Origin: Dehalococcoidia bacterium | Lineage (GTDB): Bacteria; Chloroflexota; Dehalococcoidia; UBA6926 | NCBI GenBank assembly: GCA_009841045.1 | Contig: VXMO01000002.1 | Location: forward strand, 55,292-119,291 | DNA: 64,000 bases | Direction of reading: 5' to 3' | Shown: positions 9,154-16,648 of the stretch, piece by piece | How positions within the stretch are numbered: position 1 is the stretch's first letter | How the letters are laid out: each line of letters starts with the position of its first letter | The notes under the pieces: model-generated | Told to the model about the DNA's origin: nothing | Databases searched by the model: none | The model's input: only the letters and a program-made list of their open reading frames with translations | Made by a program: the position numbers and the translations under genes

Positions 9154-10884
9154 CTAGACTCCGACCTTGCTGCCCGCCATGGCCTCAACCTCGGCGGTGA
9201 CTCTCTCAACCAGGTCTGCCACCTTGAACGGCAGGCCCGTGTACTGCGTGATTGATTTCGCGTTGACGCCGTGCTGGCGCAGAATGGAGGACAACTGCCC
9301 AAGGTAGTTGAGCTCCGGCACCAAGACCAGCTTCTTCTCTCGCAGCTCATCCAGCAGCTTGGGATTGAGCGGCGAGATGAACATGGTGTAGTACCAGCCC
9401 ACCGGCACACCGTTCTCCATCATCTTCTCATATGCCTCATGGGCCGGCCCCTTGGACCCGCCCCACGGCATGATGACCACGTCGTTGTCCGTGTTTCGCG
9501 TCTCGTACGGCGTGTCCTCAAGCAACTTCAACTTGCCGAACCGACGCTCCGTGCCGCGGACGTGGTGAACCGGCAGGTGCGTTGTGTCGCCGATCGTATC
9601 GTGCTCGCTCGCGTTGGCGACGTATGCCCCCGGGCCGCCGGGAAGCGGCATAGGAGTAACGGTATCTCCCTCGTAGCGCTTGTACCCGTTCGTGCCGGTG
9701 TAGACCTGCCGTGCTTCTACCTCAACCAGCGAAGGATCAGGCTTGCGAATGTTCTGCACGCGCTCGGAAAGCATGTGCTCGGAGAGCACAATCACTGGAC
9801 CTTGGTAGCGCTCCGCCCAGTTGAGAGCGTGCATCGCTGCGTAGAAGCACTCCTCGATGGTGCCGGGCGCTATGACCGGCAACTGCGAGTCGCCGTGCGC
9901 TGGATGCATTGCCATGTACAGGTCCGACTGCTCTGACTTGGTGGGCAGTCCGGTTGCGGGGCCTCCCCGCTGAACGTCGATGACCACGCATGGAATCTCC
10001 ATCATCCACGCCATGCCCAGTCCCTCGCTCATGAGTGAGAAACCGGGCCCTGCGGTGGATGTCATGGCCTTCTTGCCCACGAACCCTGCGCCGACGATGG
10101 TGCTGATGGACTCGATCTCGGAGCTTGCCTGGTAGACGAAAGTCCCCTCGCCACGGAGATTCTGCTCCATAAAGACGAGGATGGACGTAGCAGGGGAGAT
10201 CGGATAGCCGACAAAGAAGTTTAGCCCGGCGGCGAGTGCGCCCAGTCCAAAGCTCTCATTGCCCTTGATGATGATCTGCTCGTAATCGGGCGGATCGGGG
10301 GCGGCCAACTCGCCAAGCGAGAATCCGCTCTCCCTCGCCGCGTCGCGCCCAAGCCCAAGGCCCATGCTATTGGCCGCGACGACTTCGGCGTCGTTCGGGC
10401 GGCCCCGTGTGAACCGCTTGACGTTGAAGTCTTCGAGGTACTGCTCAGGCCACGTGACGAACTGTGCCACGGCGCCAAGGATGACCATGTTGGCGGCGCG
10501 CGGGTTGCCGGTGGACTTTCCAAGCTCCTCGTAGGGAAGGGCCACGATGTTCATCGAGCCCTTGTCTTCCTCAGGAACTTCAAAGACTGCCGAGTCATAA
10601 ACAAGAATGCCGCCGTCACGAAGCTCTTCCTTGTGGACCTCGTAGGCCTCCTCGTTGAATGCGACGAGCACGTCAAGCGTGTCGCCATTGCTGAGCGCCG
10701 GTGTCACGGAGATGCGACACTGGCTCCACGTGGGCCCGCCCATAATCTGGGACGGGAATGTAACGAACGTCATCACGTGGTATCCCACCTGCGCGGCTGC
10801 TGCGGCGAGGGCCTCGGATGCGGTCACCATGCCCTGTCCACCTTCGCCCGCGAAGCGGATCACAAAGTCTCGTGTGGCTGCCAC
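9154..10884 (-). CDS. korA: 2-oxoacid:ferredoxin oxidoreductase, fused gamma-alpha subunit
   Basis: A 576-residue protein starting at GTG (10884) with a good ribosome site (GGGGG, 6 nt spacing). Residues 1-190 form a gamma domain with FAGEGGQGMVTASEALA. Residues from about 205 form the alpha domain with GNESFGLGALAAGLNFFVGYPISPAT, YQASSEIESISTIVGAGFVGKKAMTSTAGPG and a C-terminal pyrimidine-binding/transketolase-like domain ending in PFKVADL. This gamma-alpha fusion is typical of KorA-type enzymes of Chloroflexota and Actinobacteria. It lies directly upstream of korB in one operon. No ferredoxin-like delta subunit is encoded nearby, so electrons presumably go to an external ferredoxin. Confidence 0.88.
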   Translation of the reverse strand: MAATRDFVIRFAGEGGQGMVTASEALAAAAAQVGYHVMTFVTFPSQIMGGPTWSQCRISVTPALSNGDTLDVLVAFNEEAYEVHKEELRDGGILVYDSAVFEVPEEDKGSMNIVALPYEELGKSTGNPRAANMVILGAVAQFVTWPEQYLEDFNVKRFTRGRPNDAEVVAANSMGLGLGRDAARESGFSLGELAAPDPPDYEQIIIKGNESFGLGALAAGLNFFVGYPISPATSILVFMEQNLRGEGTFVYQASSEIESISTIVGAGFVGKKAMTSTAGPGFSLMSEGLGMAWMMEIPCVVIDVQRGGPATGLPTKSEQSDLYMAMHPAHGDSQLPVIAPGTIEECFYAAMHALNWAERYQGPVIVLSEHMLSERVQNIRKPDPSLVEVEARQVYTGTNGYKRYEGDTVTPMPLPGGPGAYVANASEHDTIGDTTHLPVHHVRGTERRFGKLKLLEDTPYETRNTDNDVVIMPWGGSKGPAHEAYEKMMENGVPVGWYYTMFISPLNPKLLDELREKKLVLVPELNYLGQLSSILRQHGVNAKSITQYTGLPFKVADLVERVTAEVEAMAGSKVGV

Positions 10885-11171
10885 TAAATTCCCCCTTGCG
10901 ACCTTTGTTTTCGGCAGGCCAGTAGTGCATGGCGATTGCTAGAAAGGCTGTAGTTACCGAGCCCCCGCGAAGCGTCCGCCGTAAACCTGCCCCGTGCATT
11001 ATGACGCAACGCATTTGAGTATAACAAACGTTTGAATGACGCGGGCATTATTCGGACAAGGTTATGGAACGTTCAGAGACGATTTGCGCGGAGCTAGGGA
11101 GTACGTCGGCTGATATAATCGGCGGCAACATAGCACGAGATGCGCAGAGGCGCATAAGAGGTACTTGCGTA

Positions 11172-12320
11172 ATGTCCGAATCCGTCAATGAAGTAGCCCC
11201 CGGCATCTTCCAGATGCGAATCCCGATGCCGGAGAACCCGCTCGGCTACACCCTTCCATATCTCGTCACCGGCCCGGACAAACCCATCCTCATTGACACC
11301 GGCCTCCGCTCCGAGGAGGGCATTGAGGCCCTCGAAGACCAGTTGAGGGGGCAGTTGGGCATCAAGCCCGGCCAGATCGATTTCATTCTTATCACCCATA
11401 ACCACCCCGACCACTATGGTCTTGCTATCGATGCCAAAAAGCTCACCGGTGGGCGCACGGCCATGCACCGCATCGACTGGGAACAGAGCCCATTCCGAGA
11501 AGCGATGGAGGCCATCAAGCGCGACCCTAAAGCAGCGCGAACAGGCGGCGAGGATCGCATGAAAGCCTGGTATCGCCGACACGGCGTGCCCGAGGAGGAA
11601 TTGCAGGGACAATTATTTGGTGGGAGGCGCGGCCGCCGGGCAATTCAGGAGGAAGAACGGCGACAGGAGCATCCGGAAGGCATCCCATCTCACGGAGACT
11701 CAGCGGAACGCGGCGCGGGAGAAGAACGTGAGGCAAGGCAGTGGGCGCTATTCCGTGAGTTTGAGCCGCCTGACCTGCTGCTTGACGGCTCGGAGGTCTA
11801 CAAGACCGGCAAGCACAACCTGCGCGCGTTCTGGACGCCCGGCCACACCCCAGGCCATCTCTGTTGGGTCGATGAGGAAGCCCGGCTTGTCTTTACCGGC
11901 GACCACATCCTTCCCATCATCACGTCCAACGTCTCAGTGCGGATGACGTCGGACGGTGACCCCTTGGGTGACTATCTTGATTCCGTAGCGAAGGTTGGCG
12001 AACTGGATGTCGATCTCGTCCTGCCCGCTCACGAACATCACTTCACTGACCTCAAGGGCCGCGTGGCGGAACTGCATAAACACCACGACGCCCGCCTGGA
12101 TGCCGTCCTGAAAGCCGCGGACGGCCCGCCCCGCACAGCCTATGAGGTCGCGGCAGGTGTGCCCTGGGACGTCGGTGGCTGGGATGAGATGGATGAGTTC
12201 CTCCGCCGGGCAGCCGTTGGAGAGACGCTTTCGCACCTGGAGCACCTGAGCCGCAAGGGAACAACACGCCGTATCCGTGACGAAGGGTCGCCTCTGGTAA
12301 GGTGGCAGGCGGTGCAATAA
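11172..12320 (+). CDS. MBL-fold metallo-hydrolase
   Basis: The start at 11172 is preferred over the track's 11064: there is an AAGAGG about 10 nt upstream, and the family start (VAPGIFQMRIPM) falls just after it. The 382-residue protein has the metal site THNHPDHYG (HxHxDH), FWTPGHTPGHLCW and FTGDHILP, so a two-metal hydrolase of the glyoxalase-II/lactonase-like group. Between the metal motifs is a charged Arg/Glu-rich insertion (RRGRRAIQEEERRQE) that looks disordered and is longer than in typical members. The C-terminal helical region follows the MBL2/LACTB2-like plan. The substrate is unknown. The gene is divergent from korA across a 287-bp spacer. Confidence 0.83.
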   Translation: MSESVNEVAPGIFQMRIPMPENPLGYTLPYLVTGPDKPILIDTGLRSEEGIEALEDQLRGQLGIKPGQIDFILITHNHPDHYGLAIDAKKLTGGRTAMHRIDWEQSPFREAMEAIKRDPKAARTGGEDRMKAWYRRHGVPEEELQGQLFGGRRGRRAIQEEERRQEHPEGIPSHGDSAERGAGEEREARQWALFREFEPPDLLLDGSEVYKTGKHNLRAFWTPGHTPGHLCWVDEEARLVFTGDHILPIITSNVSVRMTSDGDPLGDYLDSVAKVGELDVDLVLPAHEHHFTDLKGRVAELHKHHDARLDAVLKAADGPPRTAYEVAAGVPWDVGGWDEMDEFLRRAAVGETLSHLEHLSRKGTTRRIRDEGSPLVRWQAVQ

Positions 12321-12366
12321 CCGGCAAAGAAGGTACAATCGGGACAAGCGAGCGCGGGGAGAGGAC

Positions 12367-13215
12367 ATGGCGGACGTAGAAACTGCCGTACAGGCTCTCA
12401 AGGAAACGGCATCGGCGCATGAAGGACGAAATATAGTTGACCGCGCATTCGCTCGTGAAGTCGATACCCTTCTCGACGGCTTCTACGCTGACATCACTCA
12501 ACTCAAGCGAATAGAGCTCCAGAGTCTGTTTGACTTGTTCCTGCTCAAGGCGCTTTACATAGACCGCCACAGCACCAGCATCGCCACGCTTGACTATCTT
12601 GGGAGCTTGCTTGCGCGCCATGTGCGGATGAGAGAGATCTTTCCGATTCCTGATCTCGCCGCCCACTTTGGCAACCTGCTGGAAAGCCTCATGGAAGAGG
12701 CGGAGCATGGCGCGGCACGGGAAGCGCAGAATCTCTTTGAAGCCAACAGGAACATCGCGGATAGCACGCTCTTCCTGATCGGCATCTTTCCAGCGAGCTT
12801 GACTGGCCGCCGTAGCAGATGGCGCCGCCGCCGCAGTCCCGCGATGCAGGCCATCCCTCGGCTGGACATCAGCTACTACACGCGACTGGGGCGGAGCCAT
12901 TACGCGCTCGCCTCGGAACATGAGTTGGCGCGCTGGACGGGTCTGGACGGCGTGCTCAGCCGTCTCTCCAACAACTTCGATATCTACGCGGAAGTCCTGT
13001 CAGAAGTGGCGCAGACATTCATCCATGGCGTGGACGTGCAGCGCGTGACAAATCTCATGCTGGACAGCTACAACGCATGGCGGCGGACGGGCGACCCACA
13101 GAGGATGGAGGAGTTGCGCAAGTACGCGGCTCTACTCGCCCTGGATCCACGTCGAGCGTTCTCGCGCCTGCGCCGCCGTCAACGCTACGTCCTGCTTGAC
13201 CAGCCCGGTCAATAG
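12367..13215 (+). CDS. Conserved-looking hypothetical protein, mostly helical
   Basis: I do not recognise this 282-residue protein. It is predominantly helical, with a very basic stretch near residue 150 (RRSRWRRRRS) that splits it in two, and it ends in another Arg-rich segment (RRAFSRLRRRQR). No signal peptide, membrane segment or catalytic motif is evident. It starts 46 nt after the MBL-hydrolase gene on the same strand, and the sequence GGGGAGAGGAC supplies a plausible ribosome site before the ATG at 12367. Long minus-strand frames on the opposite strand are shadows. Coding is supported by length, spacing and start context only. Confidence 0.6.
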   Translation: MADVETAVQALKETASAHEGRNIVDRAFAREVDTLLDGFYADITQLKRIELQSLFDLFLLKALYIDRHSTSIATLDYLGSLLARHVRMREIFPIPDLAAHFGNLLESLMEEAEHGAAREAQNLFEANRNIADSTLFLIGIFPASLTGRRSRWRRRRSPAMQAIPRLDISYYTRLGRSHYALASEHELARWTGLDGVLSRLSNNFDIYAEVLSEVAQTFIHGVDVQRVTNLMLDSYNAWRRTGDPQRMEELRKYAALLALDPRRAFSRLRRRQRYVLLDQPGQ

Positions 13216-13230
13216 CTTTTCCGCCTTACG

Positions 13231-13728
13231 CTAAGCTAGCGCAAACTCGCGCTGTAGCCGTTCGTCGCTGTCCGGCGCTTCCGGTTTCGCCTCGTCCACC
13301 CACAGACTACCGTGGCGTTCAGCGATGACCAGGGTGGGTAGGGGGCCGTCCGCCGGTCCCGCGACCAATTCCCCGAGACGGTTGAAAATTGAAGCGTTAC
13401 GGGAACAATAGAACCGGCCAATCGACGCCAATGCATCCTCAGATTGTTCGTCTCCCCGCCATTCAACTAATGCCCCGTCATTTGGACAACGGGAACGCAG
13501 GGCGAGAATGCCTGTCGCCGTACGGACGGCGTGGATATCGGCACGCCGAGGCGACGTGACAACGTCGCCTACTGCCAGTTCACGCAGACTCTCGATACTG
13601 CCGATCAGAGTGAGATTGTCAGCAGTCGCGGATCGTGACGTCTCTGTTGGTGAGGCCGAATCATCCCGCCGCCAGGACATAGTGAGGAAGGCGCGGCGGC
13701 TCAGTTCATTCTCGTTGTGGCTGGTCAT
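13231..13728 (-). CDS. Rieske-fold protein lacking both His cluster ligands; Tat-like RR motif
   Basis: A 165-residue protein. Residues about 40-150 follow the Rieske [2Fe-2S] fold: SRCPNDGALVEW corresponds to box I, FYCSRNASIFNRLGE to box II, and LVAGPADGPLPTLVI to the proline loop. The canonical boxes are CxH and CxxH. Here Cys81 and Cys108 are kept, but the His positions are Asn (N83 and N111), and the box II disulfide Cys is Arg. A normal cluster is therefore unlikely. The N-terminus has LSRRAFLTM, a twin-arginine-like motif, but no hydrophobic stretch follows, so export by Tat is doubtful. It is convergent with the preceding unknown gene and divergent from the tRNA. Role unknown. Confidence 0.65.
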   Translation of the reverse strand: MTSHNENELSRRAFLTMSWRRDDSASPTETSRSATADNLTLIGSIESLRELAVGDVVTSPRRADIHAVRTATGILALRSRCPNDGALVEWRGDEQSEDALASIGRFYCSRNASIFNRLGELVAGPADGPLPTLVIAERHGSLWVDEAKPEAPDSDERLQREFALA

Positions 13729-13761
13729 TGCGGTCTCACGTGTATACTTGCGCCCAGTTCT

Positions 13762-13789
13762 TTGGCCTTTCCTGCTACCGTTGTATCAT
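13762..13789 (+). promoter_or_regulatory. Possible sigma-70-type promoter for tRNA-Ser
   Basis: TTGGCC and TATCAT are spaced by 16 bp, about 50 nt before the tRNA. The match is moderate and is supported mainly by position. Confidence 0.3.
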
Positions 13790-13839
13790 GGTGAACGCAG
13801 TGTAAACGAGGTGAATGCCCTCATTGCACGACATTTCGC

Positions 13840-13933
13840 GGAGGGATCGCATAGCCAGGTCTAGTGCGGCCGCCTGCTAAGCGGTTTGTCCTTTAATCGG
13901 GACACATGGGTTCGAATCCCATTCCCTCCGCCA
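13840..13933 (+). tRNA. tRNA-Ser (anticodon GCT), CCA encoded
   Basis: The acceptor stem GGAGGGA (13840-13846) pairs with TCCCTCC (13923-13929), followed by discriminator G and an encoded CCA. The anticodon arm is GCCGC-CTGCTAA-GCGGT with anticodon GCT, reading AGC/AGU serine codons. A long variable arm (GTCCTTTAATCGGGAC) identifies class II tRNA-Ser, and the T arm contains GGTTCGAATCC. It lies about 55 nt upstream of miaB; the track's longer miaB frame begins inside this tRNA and is not the true start. Confidence 0.95.
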
Positions 13934-13987
13934 TCGCATATAATCCGCCCGTACAGGGCAATTGAAACGGGGATGTTGAGGGACGGA

Positions 13988-15325
13988 ATGGCGAGTTATC
14001 ACCTGTGGACTGTCGGCTGTCAGATGAACGTGGCCGACTCAGACCGGCTTGGCCTCTCTCTTGACCAGCTGGGTTACGAGTCCGTCCAGAAGGCGGAAGA
14101 CGCCGACATTGTCGTCCTCAACAGCTGCGTTGTGCGCCAGGGGGCGGAGGACAAGGTCGTCGGCAGGCTGGATTCGCTCAAGTCGCACAAGAAAAAGAAC
14201 CCGGACGCGACCATCGCCCTGATGGGCTGCATGGTCGGCCCTCGAACCGACGCCCTCCGTGAGAGATTCCCTCACGTGGATTTCTTCCTGCGTCCGCAGG
14301 ATTTCACCGCGCTCGTCGAATTTGCCGCAGACCGGCAAGGTCTCTCCTGCGACACGGACCAGGCATTCCTCGTCCCGTCACAGCCCACGGTGAGCACCTT
14401 CGTGCCCATCATTCAGGGCTGCGATGAGTTCTGCACGTACTGCATCGTGCCCTACCGGCGTGGCAGGGAGACCAGCCGCCCCGTTGATGAACTGGTCCGG
14501 GAAGCCGAGATGCTGGCGGCGCGTGGCGCGAAGGAGATCACTCTCCTCGGCCAGATCGTCGATCGCTACGGCCACGATTTGCCGGATAAGCCTGACCTTG
14601 CCGATTTGCTCCGCGCCATCCACCCCGTAGAAGGTCTGGAGCGCATCCGATTCCTCACGTCCCATCCCCGTGACATGACGCAGCGAATCCTCGATGCCGT
14701 CGCGGAACTCCCAAAGGCGTGTGAGCATCTCAATCTGCCGTTCCAGGCCGGTTCGGACGAAGTCTTGGAGCGAATGCGCCGTCCGTACACCATCGCGCAA
14801 TACATGGAACTTATTGAACGCGCCCGCGAAACGATCCCGGGCGTCGCCATCAGCACGGATGTTATCGTCGGTTTCTGCGGCGAAACGGACGAGGAGTTCC
14901 AGCAAACGATGGACGTGCTGGAGCAGGTGAAGTTCGACATCGTGCATGTCGCGCCCTACTCAACGCGCCCCGGCACCATCGCGGATCGCAAACTCGTCGA
15001 TGATGTTCCGCCAAAGGTGAAGATTCAGCGGCGCAAGGCCGTCGAAGAGCTGCAGGAGCGCATTGCCACAGATCTAAACGCCCTACTGGCCGGTACCCGG
15101 CAAGAGATTCTCATCGAACGGCGCGTCAAGGATGCCTGGACAGGCCGCACACGAACGAACAAGATCGTTCACGTTCAGGGCTCCGACGCCAACCTTGAGG
15201 GCCGTGTCGTCGACGTCGATATCGTGCGCGCGGGTCCTTGGTCCCTGACGGCGGTTCTGCCTGGCACAGATGCAGCCGATTCAAGTAGCACGCCCATCCG
15301 CGAAATAGAGTTGATGCCCTCATAG
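13988..15325 (+). CDS. miaB: tRNA-2-methylthio-N6-dimethylallyladenosine synthase MiaB
   Basis: I start at the ATG at 13988, preceded by GAGGGACGGA, giving 445 residues; an ATG at 13973 is an alternative. The N-terminal MTTase (UPF0004) domain has its three cluster cysteines in TVGCQMN, NSCVV and MGCMVG. The radical-SAM motif CDEFCTYC lies near residue 146, followed by VPYRRGRE. A C-terminal TRAM domain carries RRVKDAWTGRTRTNK. MiaB adds the methylthio group to i6A37 in tRNAs reading UNN codons, so the neighbouring tRNA-Ser(GCT), which reads AGY, is not an expected substrate. Length and all six cysteines fit an active enzyme. A strong terminator follows. Confidence 0.93.
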   Translation: MASYHLWTVGCQMNVADSDRLGLSLDQLGYESVQKAEDADIVVLNSCVVRQGAEDKVVGRLDSLKSHKKKNPDATIALMGCMVGPRTDALRERFPHVDFFLRPQDFTALVEFAADRQGLSCDTDQAFLVPSQPTVSTFVPIIQGCDEFCTYCIVPYRRGRETSRPVDELVREAEMLAARGAKEITLLGQIVDRYGHDLPDKPDLADLLRAIHPVEGLERIRFLTSHPRDMTQRILDAVAELPKACEHLNLPFQAGSDEVLERMRRPYTIAQYMELIERARETIPGVAISTDVIVGFCGETDEEFQQTMDVLEQVKFDIVHVAPYSTRPGTIADRKLVDDVPPKVKIQRRKAVEELQERIATDLNALLAGTRQEILIERRVKDAWTGRTRTNKIVHVQGSDANLEGRVVDVDIVRAGPWSLTAVLPGTDAADSSSTPIREIELMPS

Positions 15326-15350
15326 ACGCCACCTGCCTCTGAACGCAAAG

Positions 15351-15383
15351 AAAAGGGGCGGCCATTTGGCCGCCCCTTTTTTG
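15351..15383 (+). terminator. Rho-independent terminator after miaB (bidirectional)
   Basis: A perfect stem, AAAAGGGGCGGCC / GGCCGCCCCTTTT, with a short ATTT loop, followed by T-rich sequence. It has A-rich sequence on its left side, so it can also terminate the convergent minus-strand gene ending at 15411. Confidence 0.92.
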
Positions 15384-15410
15384 TCTGCGAATCGAGTCGC
15401 GTGAGCGCGA

Positions 15411-16154
15411 TTACTCCATGCTCTCGACTTCGATGTCCTTGATGGTGATCTCACCGTTCACCATCGTGCCGGTGAACGTGAATTCCGGCCCGAACACCGC
15501 GTGGTTGAATGGAGCCGTCTCAGGATCGAAGAACGTCGTGAACTCAAACCGGTCACCGGCTCCGCCGCCGCCCATGCCGCCGTCGACCGCGGTCACGCGA
15601 TAGGTGGCCGGCTCAGGGTCCGTCCGGCTGCCGTGGACTGCCTTGAACTCATCGGGCACCAGCGCATTCTCGGTGAGGTCGACTTCTGTGAAGCAGTCCA
15701 AAGTTCCCAGAAGAACAATCTGGGTTGAGCCGTCGGCGTTGGTGGAGATTTCATAGCTATCAACACTATTGGACGCCATGGCCATGTAGAACGTGTGCGC
15801 ATCAATCGGGATCTCACCCAGCGCGTTCGTCGGCATCACGAAGTCCGTGAAGTTCGTATCTACACGGCACATTGCGTACTCTGTGCTGAACGAGAAAACC
15901 TCATCCATCACGTGCGTCACGCCCATATCAAGCGTCGGCATCGACTTCTCATTAACGCCTCCGCCGAATGCGGTAATGGCCGCCAGTTCCTCAACTTGTC
16001 CTGAAAGCGCGCTCTTATCGCTCTCGAGGGCTGCGTTGTCGTCCTCCAGTCCGCTGATGGTTCCCTGCTGCGAGAAATACACCGCGCCGCCCGCGATGAT
16101 TGCAAGCACCAATGCCGCAACCGCCGCAATAGAAAGTGGAACGTTATTGTTCAC
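15411..16154 (-). CDS. Membrane-anchored extracytoplasmic protein of unknown function
   Basis: A 247-residue protein. It has a single N-terminal membrane anchor (PLSIAAVAALVLAIIAGGAVYF, about residues 6-27), then a short heptad-like coiled coil (LEDDNAALESDKSALSGQVEEL), then a soluble domain of mostly beta-like sequence containing two cysteines (AMCRVD and LDCFTE) that could pair. A Gly-rich loop (GGMGGGGAG) interrupts the C-terminal part. I recognise no family. It is preceded by a promoter with a perfect palindrome between the presumed -35 and -10, so expression is probably repressor-controlled. It ends at the shared terminator with miaB. Confidence 0.75.
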   Translation of the reverse strand: MNNNVPLSIAAVAALVLAIIAGGAVYFSQQGTISGLEDDNAALESDKSALSGQVEELAAITAFGGGVNEKSMPTLDMGVTHVMDEVFSFSTEYAMCRVDTNFTDFVMPTNALGEIPIDAHTFYMAMASNSVDSYEISTNADGSTQIVLLGTLDCFTEVDLTENALVPDEFKAVHGSRTDPEPATYRVTAVDGGMGGGGAGDRFEFTTFFDPETAPFNHAVFGPEFTFTGTMVNGEITIKDIEVESME

Positions 16155-16241
16155 GTGAATCCTTCCTTCCCGGGAAAAGCCCGCTCAACAAGTGGCAAAC
16201 ATTTGCCGTTTACTGTATCCCACATTTGCAAAACGGGAAAG

Positions 16242-16274
16242 CAAATCTATAAATACGCATATGCGTATCTATAA
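16242..16274 (-). promoter_or_regulatory. Candidate promoter with 16-bp palindromic operator
   Basis: ATACGCATATGCGTAT (16253-16268) is a perfect palindrome. Read on the minus strand it sits between TTGTTA and TTTATA/TATAGAT, so a bound repressor would block RNA polymerase. The gene it would serve starts at 16154. No palindrome-binding regulator is encoded adjacent. Confidence 0.5.
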
Positions 16275-16294
16275 CAAAGGTAATTTCTATTGAC

Positions 16295-16480
16295 CTAAAG
16301 ATCCCGTATGGGTTCAAGCATCCATGCCGCCCACGCCCGGAGCTGGTCCTCAATGTCGTTGCCGCAGCGGGGGCATTCATAGTCGCCGTAGCGGATTCGC
16401 GTCTTGCACTCTGGGCAGGAGATAGTTGCGCTGCTCATCGCCTGCACTACGTGGCTGATCTGTTCTTCGGTGGCACTCAT
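16295..16480 (-). CDS. Small zinc-ribbon protein
   Basis: A 61-residue protein when started at the ATG at 16480; the track's upstream 43 residues are not protein-like. It carries CPEC and CPRC pairs separated by 11 residues (CPECKTRIRYGDYECPRC), a rubredoxin-like zinc knuckle, with short helices either side (EEQISHVVQAM and DQLRAWAAWMLEP). Such proteins often act as small adaptors or unknown zinc-binding factors; no function can be assigned. It lies alone between two minus-strand genes. Confidence 0.65.
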   Translation of the reverse strand: MSATEEQISHVVQAMSSATISCPECKTRIRYGDYECPRCGNDIEDQLRAWAAWMLEPIRDL

Positions 16481-16648
16481 CGGTAAATCGGCATTGTCCC
16501 TTCGTAATGATTGCCTACCGATGCTAGCACGGCACAGGGAATCTCGACGCGCATTCAAGCGCAACTGAAATCGCGGACTAACGGTCAAGTGCGCAGGCGC
16601 ACACTTCACATCATCTTGGCGGTACGCGGTGACTAAGCAGGGAAACGA

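Noticed and set aside
12052-12921. Minus-strand ORF of 289 aa
   Set aside because: It is antisense to the MBL-hydrolase C-terminus and the next gene; the sequence is Pro/Arg/His-rich and shadow-like.
13886-13987. N-terminal extension of the miaB ORF
   Set aside because: It begins inside the tRNA-Ser gene; the family start and a ribosome site are at 13988.
13840-15325. Functional link between tRNA-Ser(GCT) and miaB
   Set aside because: MiaB acts on tRNAs reading UNN codons; this tRNA reads AGY, so adjacency is probably incidental.
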